A stretch of DNA of 64,000 nt from Chloroflexota bacterium (GTDB lineage Bacteria; Chloroflexota; Anaerolineae; Anaerolineales; Villigracilaceae), in contig JAEWVF010000019.1 of the NCBI GenBank assembly GCA_023459215.1, positions 62,001 through 126,000 of the forward strand, given 5' to 3'. Positions 7,113-14,830 of this stretch are shown here, one piece after another. The notes beneath the pieces are model-generated. The model did not search any database, was not told the origin of the DNA, and saw nothing but the letters and a program-made list of their open reading frames with translations. Position 1 is the stretch's first letter, and every line of letters begins with the position of its first letter. The position numbers and the translations under genes are program-made.

Positions 7113-8627
7113 TTAAAGTTTGTAGAGTTCGCCGTACTTGGCGCGCAGGTATTGGATGTAGGGCACAATATCCAGCTCGCGGCCGGTGGCGTGGACAATC
7201 AACTCGGGGGCGGTGTATTTGCTGCCGTAGCGGTAGATGTTGTCTGTCAGCCAGGTGTGCAGGGTATCGAATTTGCCCTGGCCGATTTCATTTTTGATTT
7301 CCGGGTGGGCTTTGAGCGCCTCGGCGTAGAACTGGGCCGAGAGGATGTTGCCAAGGGTATAGCCCTGGAACATGCCGCCAATCTGTCCGGCGTACCAGTG
7401 GACATCCTGCAAGCAGCCATCGACATCGCTGGGGGCGGTGAGGCCCAGGTCGGCTTTGTAGGCGGCGTGCCAGGCTTCGGGCAGGTCTTTGACTGCCAGT
7501 TTGCCTTCGAGCATTTGCAGTTCCAATTCGAAGCGAATCATGACATGCAGGTTGTAGGTTACTTCGTCGGCATCGGTGCGGATGAGTGAGCGCTGGACTT
7601 TGTTGATGGCGCGGTAGAAGGTATCGAGCGAAACCTTGCCCAACTGCGAGGGGAAGGTTTTTTGCAGTTCGGGGTAGAAATGCTCCCAGAAGGGCCGGCT
7701 GCGCGAGACCAGGTTTTCCCAGGTGCGCGACTGCGACTCGTGCACCCCGGAGCTGGCGCCGCCATCGAGCGGGGTGCCCTCGTAGGCCGGTTCAACGCCC
7801 TGTTCGTACATGGCGTGGCCCGATTCGTGGGTGGTGGAGAAGAAGGCTTCGCCGAAATCGTCTTCCTTGACGCGGGTGGTGATGCGCACATCGCCAATCG
7901 AGAATTTGGTGGCAAAGGGGTGATGGGTTTTGTCCTGGCGGCCGCGGTTGAAGTCGTAGCCGAATTTTTCGATCACCATGCGCCCAAAAGCCAGTTGCTG
8001 GTCTTCGGGGAAGTGCTGTTTCAGGCAGGAATCGTCGGCAGACTGCTGGCTGGTAATGGCCTCGACCATTGGCACGAGTTGTTCGCGCAATTCGGCAAAA
8101 ACCTTGCGCACGCTGGCGGCTTTCATGCCGTAATCGGCAAAATCGATCAGCGGGTCGGCGATGTGCTCGTAACCGGGGAAGAAGTTGGCCAACTGGCGGC
8201 TCATCTCGAGGGTTTTCTCGAGGATTGGCTGGACTTTCTTGAAATCGTTGGCCGGGCGGGCTTCGGTCCAGGCCTGGTAGGCATGGGCAGCGTGTTCGTA
8301 AAACTCGGCCATAAAGGCCGGCGGGACTTTGGTGGCTTTGTCGTAACCGCGGCGCGTGGCGCGAATCAGGGCGGCGTCATCGTCATCGTAGGGCAGGCTT
8401 TCGGCGTGGGGTTGCAGGTCGTCGAGCAGTTTGCCCACCTGGGGATCGATGAATTTCTCTTGGGCGATGCGGCCCAGGACGGCCAGTTGCCGTCCGCGGG
8501 CGGGCGCGCCGCCGGCGGGCATGTAGGTCGATTGGTCCCAGTTCAAAACAGCGGCGGCCCCGTTCAGGTCGCCAACTTCTTGCAAAATTGCCTTCAGTTG
8601 ATTGAGCTTGTCGTCCATTTCTGCCAT
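7113..8627 (-). CDS. M32 family metallocarboxypeptidase
   Basis: This 504-residue zinc carboxypeptidase removes C-terminal residues from peptides in the cytoplasm and has broad specificity except next to proline. The zinc site HESGH (HEXXH) is seen in STTHESGHAMYEQG, and the ESQSRTWENLVSRS and GYTLGNILSAQ segments are typical of the family (Thermus aquaticus carboxypeptidase). Length is normal. AGGAG lies a few bases before the ATG. It appears monocistronic. The probable role is peptide turnover in an organism living on proteinaceous material, which is inference. Confidence 0.95.
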   Translation of the reverse strand: MAEMDDKLNQLKAILQEVGDLNGAAAVLNWDQSTYMPAGGAPARGRQLAVLGRIAQEKFIDPQVGKLLDDLQPHAESLPYDDDDAALIRATRRGYDKATKVPPAFMAEFYEHAAHAYQAWTEARPANDFKKVQPILEKTLEMSRQLANFFPGYEHIADPLIDFADYGMKAASVRKVFAELREQLVPMVEAITSQQSADDSCLKQHFPEDQQLAFGRMVIEKFGYDFNRGRQDKTHHPFATKFSIGDVRITTRVKEDDFGEAFFSTTHESGHAMYEQGVEPAYEGTPLDGGASSGVHESQSRTWENLVSRSRPFWEHFYPELQKTFPSQLGKVSLDTFYRAINKVQRSLIRTDADEVTYNLHVMIRFELELQMLEGKLAVKDLPEAWHAAYKADLGLTAPSDVDGCLQDVHWYAGQIGGMFQGYTLGNILSAQFYAEALKAHPEIKNEIGQGKFDTLHTWLTDNIYRYGSKYTAPELIVHATGRELDIVPYIQYLRAKYGELYKL

Positions 8628-8811
8628 TGGGGTCTCCTGTGATGAAAAACTATTTTTCTTGCAGGTTGGGGTTTGCCAGTGACTGCAAGATGTTTTTGGG
8701 ACACGGATTACACGGGCTGCACGGATTTTTTGTACTGTGGTACAGGTTGGGGGGTGGAGTGCCGGGCTATGAGCAAATTATACCCATTTTGGCTGGAAGC
8801 GCCTGGCGGCT

Positions 8812-10242
8812 TTATGGCGCATACTTGCCGCGCTGGTGGTGGCGGGCTTTGCGGTCGTACATGGCGTCGTCGGCCATGCGAATCAGCTCTTGAACCGTCA
8901 GCCCCGGCTGGCTGGTGGCTGTCCCGATGGAAATGCTCAGCAACGGCTCACGGTAATATTTGTTGTTCAGTTCAATCAACGCGCCGATTTGCTTGACGAG
9001 TTCCTGCGCCCTGGCTTCGTCGCAATGGGTCAGGAAAGCGGCAAACTCGTCCCCGCCGATGCGGGCGGCGACCTGATCCTTATCCAGCGCGGCCCTGAGC
9101 ACCTCCGCAGCGCGGCGGATTAGGCTGTCCCCGGCCTGGTGTCCGAGCGTATCGTTGACGGTTTTTAGCCCGTTCACATCGGCAATCAGCACGCTGAGCG
9201 GTTCGGCGTGCCTTTTTTCGAGCTTGAGCAGGGTTTCCTCGAAATAAGCGCGGTTGTACAGGCTGGTCATGACATCATGGGTGCCGAGGTAGCGCAGGTA
9301 GTCTTCGGCTTTTTTGCGGGCGGTGATGTCCTCGATGGCGACCAGCACCCAGCCGAAATCGCGCTCGTGGCCGGGCATGACCCGAAAACTCAGGTGGATG
9401 TCGATTTGCTCACCGTTGAGGGCGTAGTTGATTCCGTCGCGCTCGTAGGTCAGCTTGCCGTTCCACAGGTCGACCAGTTCGCTGGCAAAGTGCTGACCCA
9501 TATCGTCGCGGAAAACCCGGCCCAGGTTGGCGAGCAATTCCTCCTTTGAGCCGGCGGCAAACAGTTCCAGCGTGCGCCGGTTGACATCCAGCACGCGGAT
9601 AAGCCCCATGCAATGCCGGATTGCTTCCGGGTGCTGTTGCAGGTAAGCCTGCAAGTCGCTCACCCCGGCCCGGCGCAGCGAGTCGAAATAATCCCTGATG
9701 CCGCTGTAATCTTCCTCCCAGAGCGAAATGGGCGAGGCCTCGAAGAGTTCCTGCAAGCGCCGCTCGGCCTGTTTGCGGGCGGTGATGTTCTCAATCGTCA
9801 CCAGAACGCGCTCCCAGGTTTGCTCGTAGCCCGGCAGGATGCGCCAGTGCAGCAGGATGTCGACCGCCTGACCGTCGAGGGCATAGTTAACGCCTTCCCC
9901 GGCCCAGTCCGGGTCGCCGTTCCAGAGCGCCAGCAGTTCGCTGCGGAAGTGATGGCGCATCCCGTCGCGAAAAACTTTATCGAGGCTGGCCAGCAGTTCC
10001 TCCTGCGAAGCGGCTTTGAGCATCTCCAGCGTCTGCCGGTTGACGCGCAGGATAACCATCTCGCGCATACAGGCCTCGAGGAAATCGGGATCTTGTTCCA
10101 AATAGGATTCAAGCGATGCGATCCCCTGCGCGCGGAGCGCATCGAAGCGGCGTTTGATGCCGCTGTAATCTTCTTCCCAGAGTGAGATCGGGGCGTAATC
10201 GAACAAGGTCTTGAAATGCTCCTGCCCGTCGGGTGTGTTCAT
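8812..10242 (-). CDS. Diguanylate cyclase with two tandem PAS-like domains
   Basis: Residues 1-160 and 165-315 are two repeats of the same sensor unit, each opening with a SPISLWEEDYSGI-type motif and closing with WVLVAIEDITARKKAE-like sequence, as PAS/PAC domains do. Residues from about 320 form a GGDEF domain with an intact RIGGDEFAAFL active site and DVMTSLYNRAYFEE at its start, so it should make cyclic di-GMP from GTP. The inhibitory I-site RxxD upstream of GGDEF is not visible (LDKD instead), suggesting reduced product feedback. There is no membrane segment, so it is a cytoplasmic sensor. Its ligand is unknown. Confidence 0.9.
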   Translation of the reverse strand: MNTPDGQEHFKTLFDYAPISLWEEDYSGIKRRFDALRAQGIASLESYLEQDPDFLEACMREMVILRVNRQTLEMLKAASQEELLASLDKVFRDGMRHHFRSELLALWNGDPDWAGEGVNYALDGQAVDILLHWRILPGYEQTWERVLVTIENITARKQAERRLQELFEASPISLWEEDYSGIRDYFDSLRRAGVSDLQAYLQQHPEAIRHCMGLIRVLDVNRRTLELFAAGSKEELLANLGRVFRDDMGQHFASELVDLWNGKLTYERDGINYALNGEQIDIHLSFRVMPGHERDFGWVLVAIEDITARKKAEDYLRYLGTHDVMTSLYNRAYFEETLLKLEKRHAEPLSVLIADVNGLKTVNDTLGHQAGDSLIRRAAEVLRAALDKDQVAARIGGDEFAAFLTHCDEARAQELVKQIGALIELNNKYYREPLLSISIGTATSQPGLTVQELIRMADDAMYDRKARHHQRGKYAP

Positions 10243-10298
10243 GGCCGCTCCTTTTAGGGTGGAAGAGAGCCGGGTTTGATTCGATTATACATCCCAAT

Positions 10299-10332
10299 AA
10301 AAAACCGCACCTGCCTCGTGGACAGGTGCGGT
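10299..10332 (-). terminator. Intrinsic terminator of the valS operon
   Basis: ACCGCACCTG (10304-10313) pairs with CAGGTGCGGT (10323-10332). On the minus strand the stem is followed by a T-run (the A-run at 10299-10303), directly after valS. Confidence 0.85.
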
Positions 10333-10339
10333 CGCTTGT

Positions 10340-13045
10340 TTATCCCAACTGCGCCTTGATTTTTTCGGCGCTGTCTTTGTAGACGGCCAGTTTATCGCGT
10401 TCCTTCTGAACGAGGGCCGCCGGGGCTTTGTTGGCGAAATCGGAGGCGAGCAGCTTTTCGAGCCGTTCGATGTGGCCCTGGGCCTCGGCCAGTTCTTTCG
10501 ATAGGCGGGCGCGTTCCTCGGCCAGGTCGACCATCTCGGCGATGGGCAGGAAAATCTCAATCGGCCCGGCCACCAGGGCAACGTGGCCTTCGGGTTTGGA
10601 GTCGAGAGAAGCGAGAATGGAGAGGCGCGAGTCGTCCAAATTCGAGAGTGCGGCGATTGTGCGCGATTCCTGCTTCATCAGTCCGCTGGCATCGACGATG
10701 ATGGCGGGCAGTTTCAGGCCGGGCTTGACATTTTTCTCCGCGCGCAGGTTGCGGATGGCGCGAATCACTTCCTGAACCTGTTCAAAACTGGCAATCTTGG
10801 CCGCTTCCCAGCCTTCTTCGGGGCGGATTTCAGGCCAGCGGGCCATCATCAGCACTTCCGGCCAGTCGGCAGTCAGCCCGGCCAATGTCGACTGGCGGGT
10901 GGCTTTGCGCAGGTGTCCCCAGATTTCCTCGGTCACGAAGGGGATGAAGGGGTGCAGCAGGCGCAGCGACAGGTCGAAGACGCGCAGCAGGGTTTCGGCG
11001 GTGCGATAGGCGCGCGCGCCGCCCTCGGCCAGTTGCTGCTTTGAGATTTCGAGATACCAGTCGGCAAAGTCGCTCCACAGGAAATCGTACAAAATCTGTC
11101 CGGCCTGGCCATACTGGAAGGTCTGGAACAGGCGCTCGACATCGCGCACCACGGTTTGGACGCGCGCCCAAATCCACGAATCGGCCAGGGTCCATTCGGC
11201 CTGCGCCGCGGGAGCTTCTTCCTGGGCGGTGATGGCGTTGATGACCAGGCGGCCCACATTCCACAGCTTGTTGGCAAAGTTGCGGTTGGCCTCCACCTTT
11301 TTCAGGCTCAGGTTGGTGTCCTTGCCGGGGGTCGAACCGACCAGCAGGGTGAAGCGCAGCGCGTCGGTGCCCAGTTCATCCATGACCAGCAGCGGGTCGA
11401 CCACATTGCCCTTGGTCTTCGACATCTTGTGCCCGTGTTCGTCGCGCACCAGGCCGTGCAGGTAAACGGTATGGAAAGGCGCCTGCTCGGTGAATTCCAG
11501 TCCGCTCATGATCATGCGCGCCACCCAGAAGAACAGGATGTCGTAGCCGGTCTCCATATAGGAGGTCGGGTAGAAGTATTTCAGGTCGGGGGTCTCTTCG
11601 GGCCAGCCGAGGGTTGAGAAGGGCCACAGGCCGGATGAGAACCAGGTATCGAGCACATCCGGGTCCTGTTCGATCTTCGTCGAACCGCAGTGGGCACACT
11701 GGGTCGGGTCTTCGCGGGTGCAGGTTTGCTTGCCGCAGTCGGCGCAGTACCAGACCGGGATGCGGTGGCCCCACCACAACTGGCGGCTGATGCACCAATC
11801 CTGGATGTTTTCGAGCCAGTTGAAGTAAACCTTCTCGAAGTGCTCCGGCACGATTTTGATATCGCCGTTTTTGACCGCCAGCAGACCCTTTTCGGCCTGT
11901 TCCTGGATTTTGACAAACCACTGTTCCGAAATCATCGGCTCGACGATTTCGCCGCCGCGCTCGGAGCGGGGCACGTTCAGGGTGTAGGGTTCTTCCTTGA
12001 TGACCAGCCCGGCGGATTTCATATCGTCCCAGAGCTTTTTGCGCGCCTCGAAGCGATCCAGTCCGGCGTAGGGGCCGCCGTTCTCGTTCACCCGCGCGTC
12101 TTTATCCAACATCGAAATCATCGCCAACCCGTGGCGGTGGCCGATTTCGTAGTCGTTGGGATCGTGACCAGGGGTGATTTTCAGCGCGCCGGTGCCAAAG
12201 TCGCGGGCCACATAGTCATCCGCAATCACGGGGATTTCGCGCCCGAGCATGGGCACGACCACCTTCTGGCCGATGTATTTCTGGTAGCGCTCGTCTTCGG
12301 GATGCACGGCCACGGCCGTATCGCCGAGAATCGTCTCGGGGCGGGTGGTCGCCACGGGAATGTATTCGCCTGCCCCGCCACTGGCGGGGTCCGAACTGGC
12401 CAGCATGTACTTGAAGTAATACAGCGTGCCGGGTTCCTCCGAGTAGACCACTTCCAGGTCGCTGACGGCGGTTTTCAGACCGGGGCTCCAGTTGATCAGG
12501 CGCGGGCCGCGATAGATTTTCCCGGCCTCGTACAGGCGCACAAAGGCCTCGCGCACAGCGCGCGACAGGCCCTCGTCCATGGTAAAGCGTTCGCGCGACC
12601 AGTCGCAGGAAGCGCCCAGGCGGCGAATCTGGCTGGTGATATGGTTGGCATATTTATGTTTCCACTCCCAGGTGCGGCGCAGGAATTCTTCACGTCCCAC
12701 CTTTTCGCGGGAAGTGCCCTCCTTGAGCAGCATGCGTTCCACCATCAGTTGGGTGGCGATGCCGGCGTGGTCGGTGCCCGGCACCCACAGCGTGGAATAG
12801 CCCTTCATGCGGTGGTAGCGAATCATCAGGTCTTCCAGGCTGACGAAGATGGCGTGCCCGGTGTGCAGTTCACCGGTCACATTTGGCGGCGGGATGGAAA
12901 TCACAAACGGTTTGACCGTCGGGTCGAAATCCGGTTTATTGGGGTCGTTGTGCGGCTGGAAGTAGCCGCCTTCTTCCCACATCTGGTAGATACGCTTTTC
13001 GGTATCCTTAAAATCATAAGCTTTGGGCAGTTCGTAAGTGCTCAT
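10340..13045 (-). CDS. valS: Valyl-tRNA synthetase
   Basis: This 901-residue class I synthetase charges tRNA-Val. The HIGH-type motif appears as PPPNVTGELHTGHA and the KMSKS motif as HKMSKTKGNV. Between them lie the CP1 editing domain (with TTRPETILGDTAVAV) and a CxxC...CxxC zinc ribbon around YCADCGKQT. The last ~60 residues form the ValRS C-terminal coiled coil. It is the last gene of a three-gene operon: its ATG overlaps the DinB-like stop by 4 bp, the esterase gene is further upstream, and a T-box leader precedes both. A strong terminator follows. The operon should be induced when uncharged tRNA-Val accumulates. Confidence 0.97.
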   Translation of the reverse strand: MSTYELPKAYDFKDTEKRIYQMWEEGGYFQPHNDPNKPDFDPTVKPFVISIPPPNVTGELHTGHAIFVSLEDLMIRYHRMKGYSTLWVPGTDHAGIATQLMVERMLLKEGTSREKVGREEFLRRTWEWKHKYANHITSQIRRLGASCDWSRERFTMDEGLSRAVREAFVRLYEAGKIYRGPRLINWSPGLKTAVSDLEVVYSEEPGTLYYFKYMLASSDPASGGAGEYIPVATTRPETILGDTAVAVHPEDERYQKYIGQKVVVPMLGREIPVIADDYVARDFGTGALKITPGHDPNDYEIGHRHGLAMISMLDKDARVNENGGPYAGLDRFEARKKLWDDMKSAGLVIKEEPYTLNVPRSERGGEIVEPMISEQWFVKIQEQAEKGLLAVKNGDIKIVPEHFEKVYFNWLENIQDWCISRQLWWGHRIPVWYCADCGKQTCTREDPTQCAHCGSTKIEQDPDVLDTWFSSGLWPFSTLGWPEETPDLKYFYPTSYMETGYDILFFWVARMIMSGLEFTEQAPFHTVYLHGLVRDEHGHKMSKTKGNVVDPLLVMDELGTDALRFTLLVGSTPGKDTNLSLKKVEANRNFANKLWNVGRLVINAITAQEEAPAAQAEWTLADSWIWARVQTVVRDVERLFQTFQYGQAGQILYDFLWSDFADWYLEISKQQLAEGGARAYRTAETLLRVFDLSLRLLHPFIPFVTEEIWGHLRKATRQSTLAGLTADWPEVLMMARWPEIRPEEGWEAAKIASFEQVQEVIRAIRNLRAEKNVKPGLKLPAIIVDASGLMKQESRTIAALSNLDDSRLSILASLDSKPEGHVALVAGPIEIFLPIAEMVDLAEERARLSKELAEAQGHIERLEKLLASDFANKAPAALVQKERDKLAVYKDSAEKIKAQLG

Positions 13046-13518
13046 TCTTTCTCCGTAATTGATTGGGCGGGTTGTTGTTTTACCCAGTTAAGTTCGATAT
13101 TGTATTTATCGAGGCGCTCGTACAACTCCCCGATGTGTTGTTGGGTGTGGCGAATGTTGTACAACTGGAGTTCCAGTTTGTTGAACGGCAGCCAGTGAAA
13201 GCCGGATTCGGCCTGCAAATCCATTTTCGCCGCCTGGATTTTTACCTGATCCTGAACGATAGCCAGGTACTCGAGCAGTTCGGCCTGGCTGAAAGGTTCG
13301 CTCGTTTCGGGGTCGCGGTGCTTCTCCCAGGGCTGGAAGTGTTTTTCGCTCTCCTGCAAATACAGGTGGGTGTAAAACAGGGCATGATAGGCCTTTTTCC
13401 AGGTTTGTTCCTTATCACCCGGCGCATCCCAGGATGCCGCCGGGCAGAGAACAATGACCTGTTTGAGCATCTCCAGCGCAGCCAGGTATTGGGATTGAAT
13501 GATTGATCGAGTGTCCAT
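13042..13518 (-). CDS. DinB-like (YfiT superfamily) four-helix protein
   Basis: The 158-residue product is predicted to be helical and resembles the DinB/YfiT metal-dependent four-helix bundle. It has histidines at the expected places: KKAYHALFYTHLYLQ and NIRHTQQHIGELYERL. Members include thiol-dependent S-transferases and many uncharacterised proteins. The start at 13518 is chosen because GGAG lies 7 nt upstream; a longer frame from 13590 would overlap the esterase gene. It ends in a 4-bp overlap with valS and begins 4 bp after the esterase stop, so all three are tightly coupled. Why such a gene is under T-box control is unclear. Confidence 0.72.
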   Translation of the reverse strand: MDTRSIIQSQYLAALEMLKQVIVLCPAASWDAPGDKEQTWKKAYHALFYTHLYLQESEKHFQPWEKHRDPETSEPFSQAELLEYLAIVQDQVKIQAAKMDLQAESGFHWLPFNKLELQLYNIRHTQQHIGELYERLDKYNIELNWVKQQPAQSITEKE

Positions 13519-13522
13519 GTTC

Positions 13523-14461
13523 TTACTCCAGAATAAACTTGAGGGCTTTGGCGCGAAATGGTTCGAAGTTCTGCGGAAATTCGTGCCCAATCCCCGGGAT
13601 TATTTCGTGTTGGAAGGGGATTTCTCTCTCGACGCAAAGGTTCCCTATTTTGGCGAACATGCCTTCGTCGCGTTCTTCCGCCCCTGAAAGAACATAGAAG
13701 CGAACACCGGGGATAGTTTTTTGCGGCAAACCGGGCGTCAGGCTATCGATCTCGTTCAGGTAGGGGCCAACGCCGATCACCCCGCAAGCCGGGATGTTCC
13801 TGGTCAGGGCCAGCCAGGCAGCCAATCCGCCGCCCTGCGAGAAACCGGCCAGGACAACCCGCCCAGGGTTGATTGGGAATTCGCGCTGGAGCGCTTCGTA
13901 GTGAGTGCGAGCCTCCTGCATGCTTCGTTCAAGGTGATCCCAGGTGTAAAGTCCATCGGCAACCTGGAAAGACGAACAGACTACCGCCACCAGCCAGCCC
14001 TGCTCGGCCAATCCTTGCCAGTGAGGGGCAGCGACTTTTTCGTTCTGGCCCCATCCGTGGAATGCGAGCAATAATGGATAGGGTTTCGCGCTCCCAGCCG
14101 CCGGTTCGAAAACCAGCCTCTTTGGGGAACTATTCTGTTCCGCAGCCTGCTGCCGGGCCTCGCAAACGGCAACCAGCCGGTCATATTCCGGGTTGCCCTG
14201 CAACGGAGCCAGGTCAGGGTCCTGGCGCAGCCCTTCCGGCATCCACCAGTAACTGCTGGTTTCAACGGCATCCCGCAAGGTCGCGATGGCTTTTTCAAGT
14301 TGTCCGGTGCGGCTCAACATGCATATTTGCCAGGTGATCATCTCGGTGCGATGTTCTGGAAAATCCGGTAGCGCGGCTTCAACCAGTTCCAGCGCTTCCT
14401 GGTAGGCTTCCTGGCCGTATAGCCCAAAAAACTTCTCGGTCAAATTTCTGAAAGTTGACAT
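13523..14461 (-). CDS. Alpha/beta hydrolase (phospholipase/carboxylesterase type) with helical N-terminal extension
   Basis: Residues from about 112 onward form an alpha/beta hydrolase. The oxyanion segment LLLAFHGWGQN, the nucleophile elbow GFSQGG and the late histidine in GIGHEFP are visible. The first ~100 residues resemble TPR-like helices (YQEALELVEAALPDFPEH, GQLEKAIATLRDAVE) and are not part of the core esterase. It is soluble and has no signal peptide. GGAG lies 7 nt before the ATG. It is the first gene after the T-box leader and precedes the DinB-like gene and valS. The substrate is unknown. Confidence 0.82.
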   Translation of the reverse strand: MSTFRNLTEKFFGLYGQEAYQEALELVEAALPDFPEHRTEMITWQICMLSRTGQLEKAIATLRDAVETSSYWWMPEGLRQDPDLAPLQGNPEYDRLVAVCEARQQAAEQNSSPKRLVFEPAAGSAKPYPLLLAFHGWGQNEKVAAPHWQGLAEQGWLVAVVCSSFQVADGLYTWDHLERSMQEARTHYEALQREFPINPGRVVLAGFSQGGGLAAWLALTRNIPACGVIGVGPYLNEIDSLTPGLPQKTIPGVRFYVLSGAEERDEGMFAKIGNLCVEREIPFQHEIIPGIGHEFPQNFEPFRAKALKFILE

Positions 14462-14512
14462 GGTCCATCTCCGTGCGCTCCGTGCGCTCCGCGCGAAAAA
14501 TCAACGGACTGC

Positions 14513-14800
14513 GAAAACAAAAACGCTTTCGTCCATAGGAGGACGAAAGCGTCAGCTTCCGCGGTACCACCTCGATTCACCCTTTTCAGGATGCTCTTAT
14601 GGCCGGCAAACACCAGCCTGCGCGCTAACGGGCGCTCCCGTGCTGTTCTACTCGCCTGCAAGGTTTTCTTCAGCAAATCGGTTCGGGCGACCTTCGGCAG
14701 TGGGGACCTGGGGAAGCTTCCAACCTGGGTCTCGATTTATGCGACCACCGGCTTCCTTTTCTGGCAGTGTTCCGCCTGCTTACTCCTCACGAACGCCGAA
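14513..14800 (-). ncRNA. T-box riboswitch leader of the esterase-dinB-valS operon
   Basis: Read on the minus strand, the region carries the near-universal T-box sequence GGTGGTACCGCGG (rc of 14559-14571), which pairs with the NCCA end of uncharged tRNA. It is followed at once by an intrinsic terminator: GGACGAAAGCGT-type stem (14523-14534 with 14541-14552) and a T-rich tail at 14523-14513. Upstream are Stem I-like pieces such as GAGGAGTAAGC near 14790-14778. Valine specificity is inferred from valS; a GTC triplet occurs at 14691-14689, but I could not fold Stem I to prove it is the specifier. Confidence 0.9.
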
Positions 14801-14829
14801 ATTATAACCGAAAACAGCGGTTAAGTGAA
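14801..14829 (-). promoter_or_regulatory. Promoter of the T-box/valS operon
   Basis: On the minus strand TTCACT (14829-14824) and TATAAT (14806-14801) are 17 bp apart. The start would fall near 14794, just before the T-box Stem I. The -35 region lies immediately after the stop codon of the upstream kinase gene. Confidence 0.7.
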
Positions 14830-14830
14830 T

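Noticed and set aside
8690..8740. ACACGGATTACACGGGCTGCACGGAT stretch upstream of the M32 gene
   Set aside because: It resembles the CACGGATT type of repeat in the array at 53.8 kb, but the single short copy is too small to call an element.
11690..13198. 502-residue open frame on the plus strand across valS
   Set aside because: Antisense to a clearly conserved synthetase; composition typical of shadow frames in GC-rich DNA.
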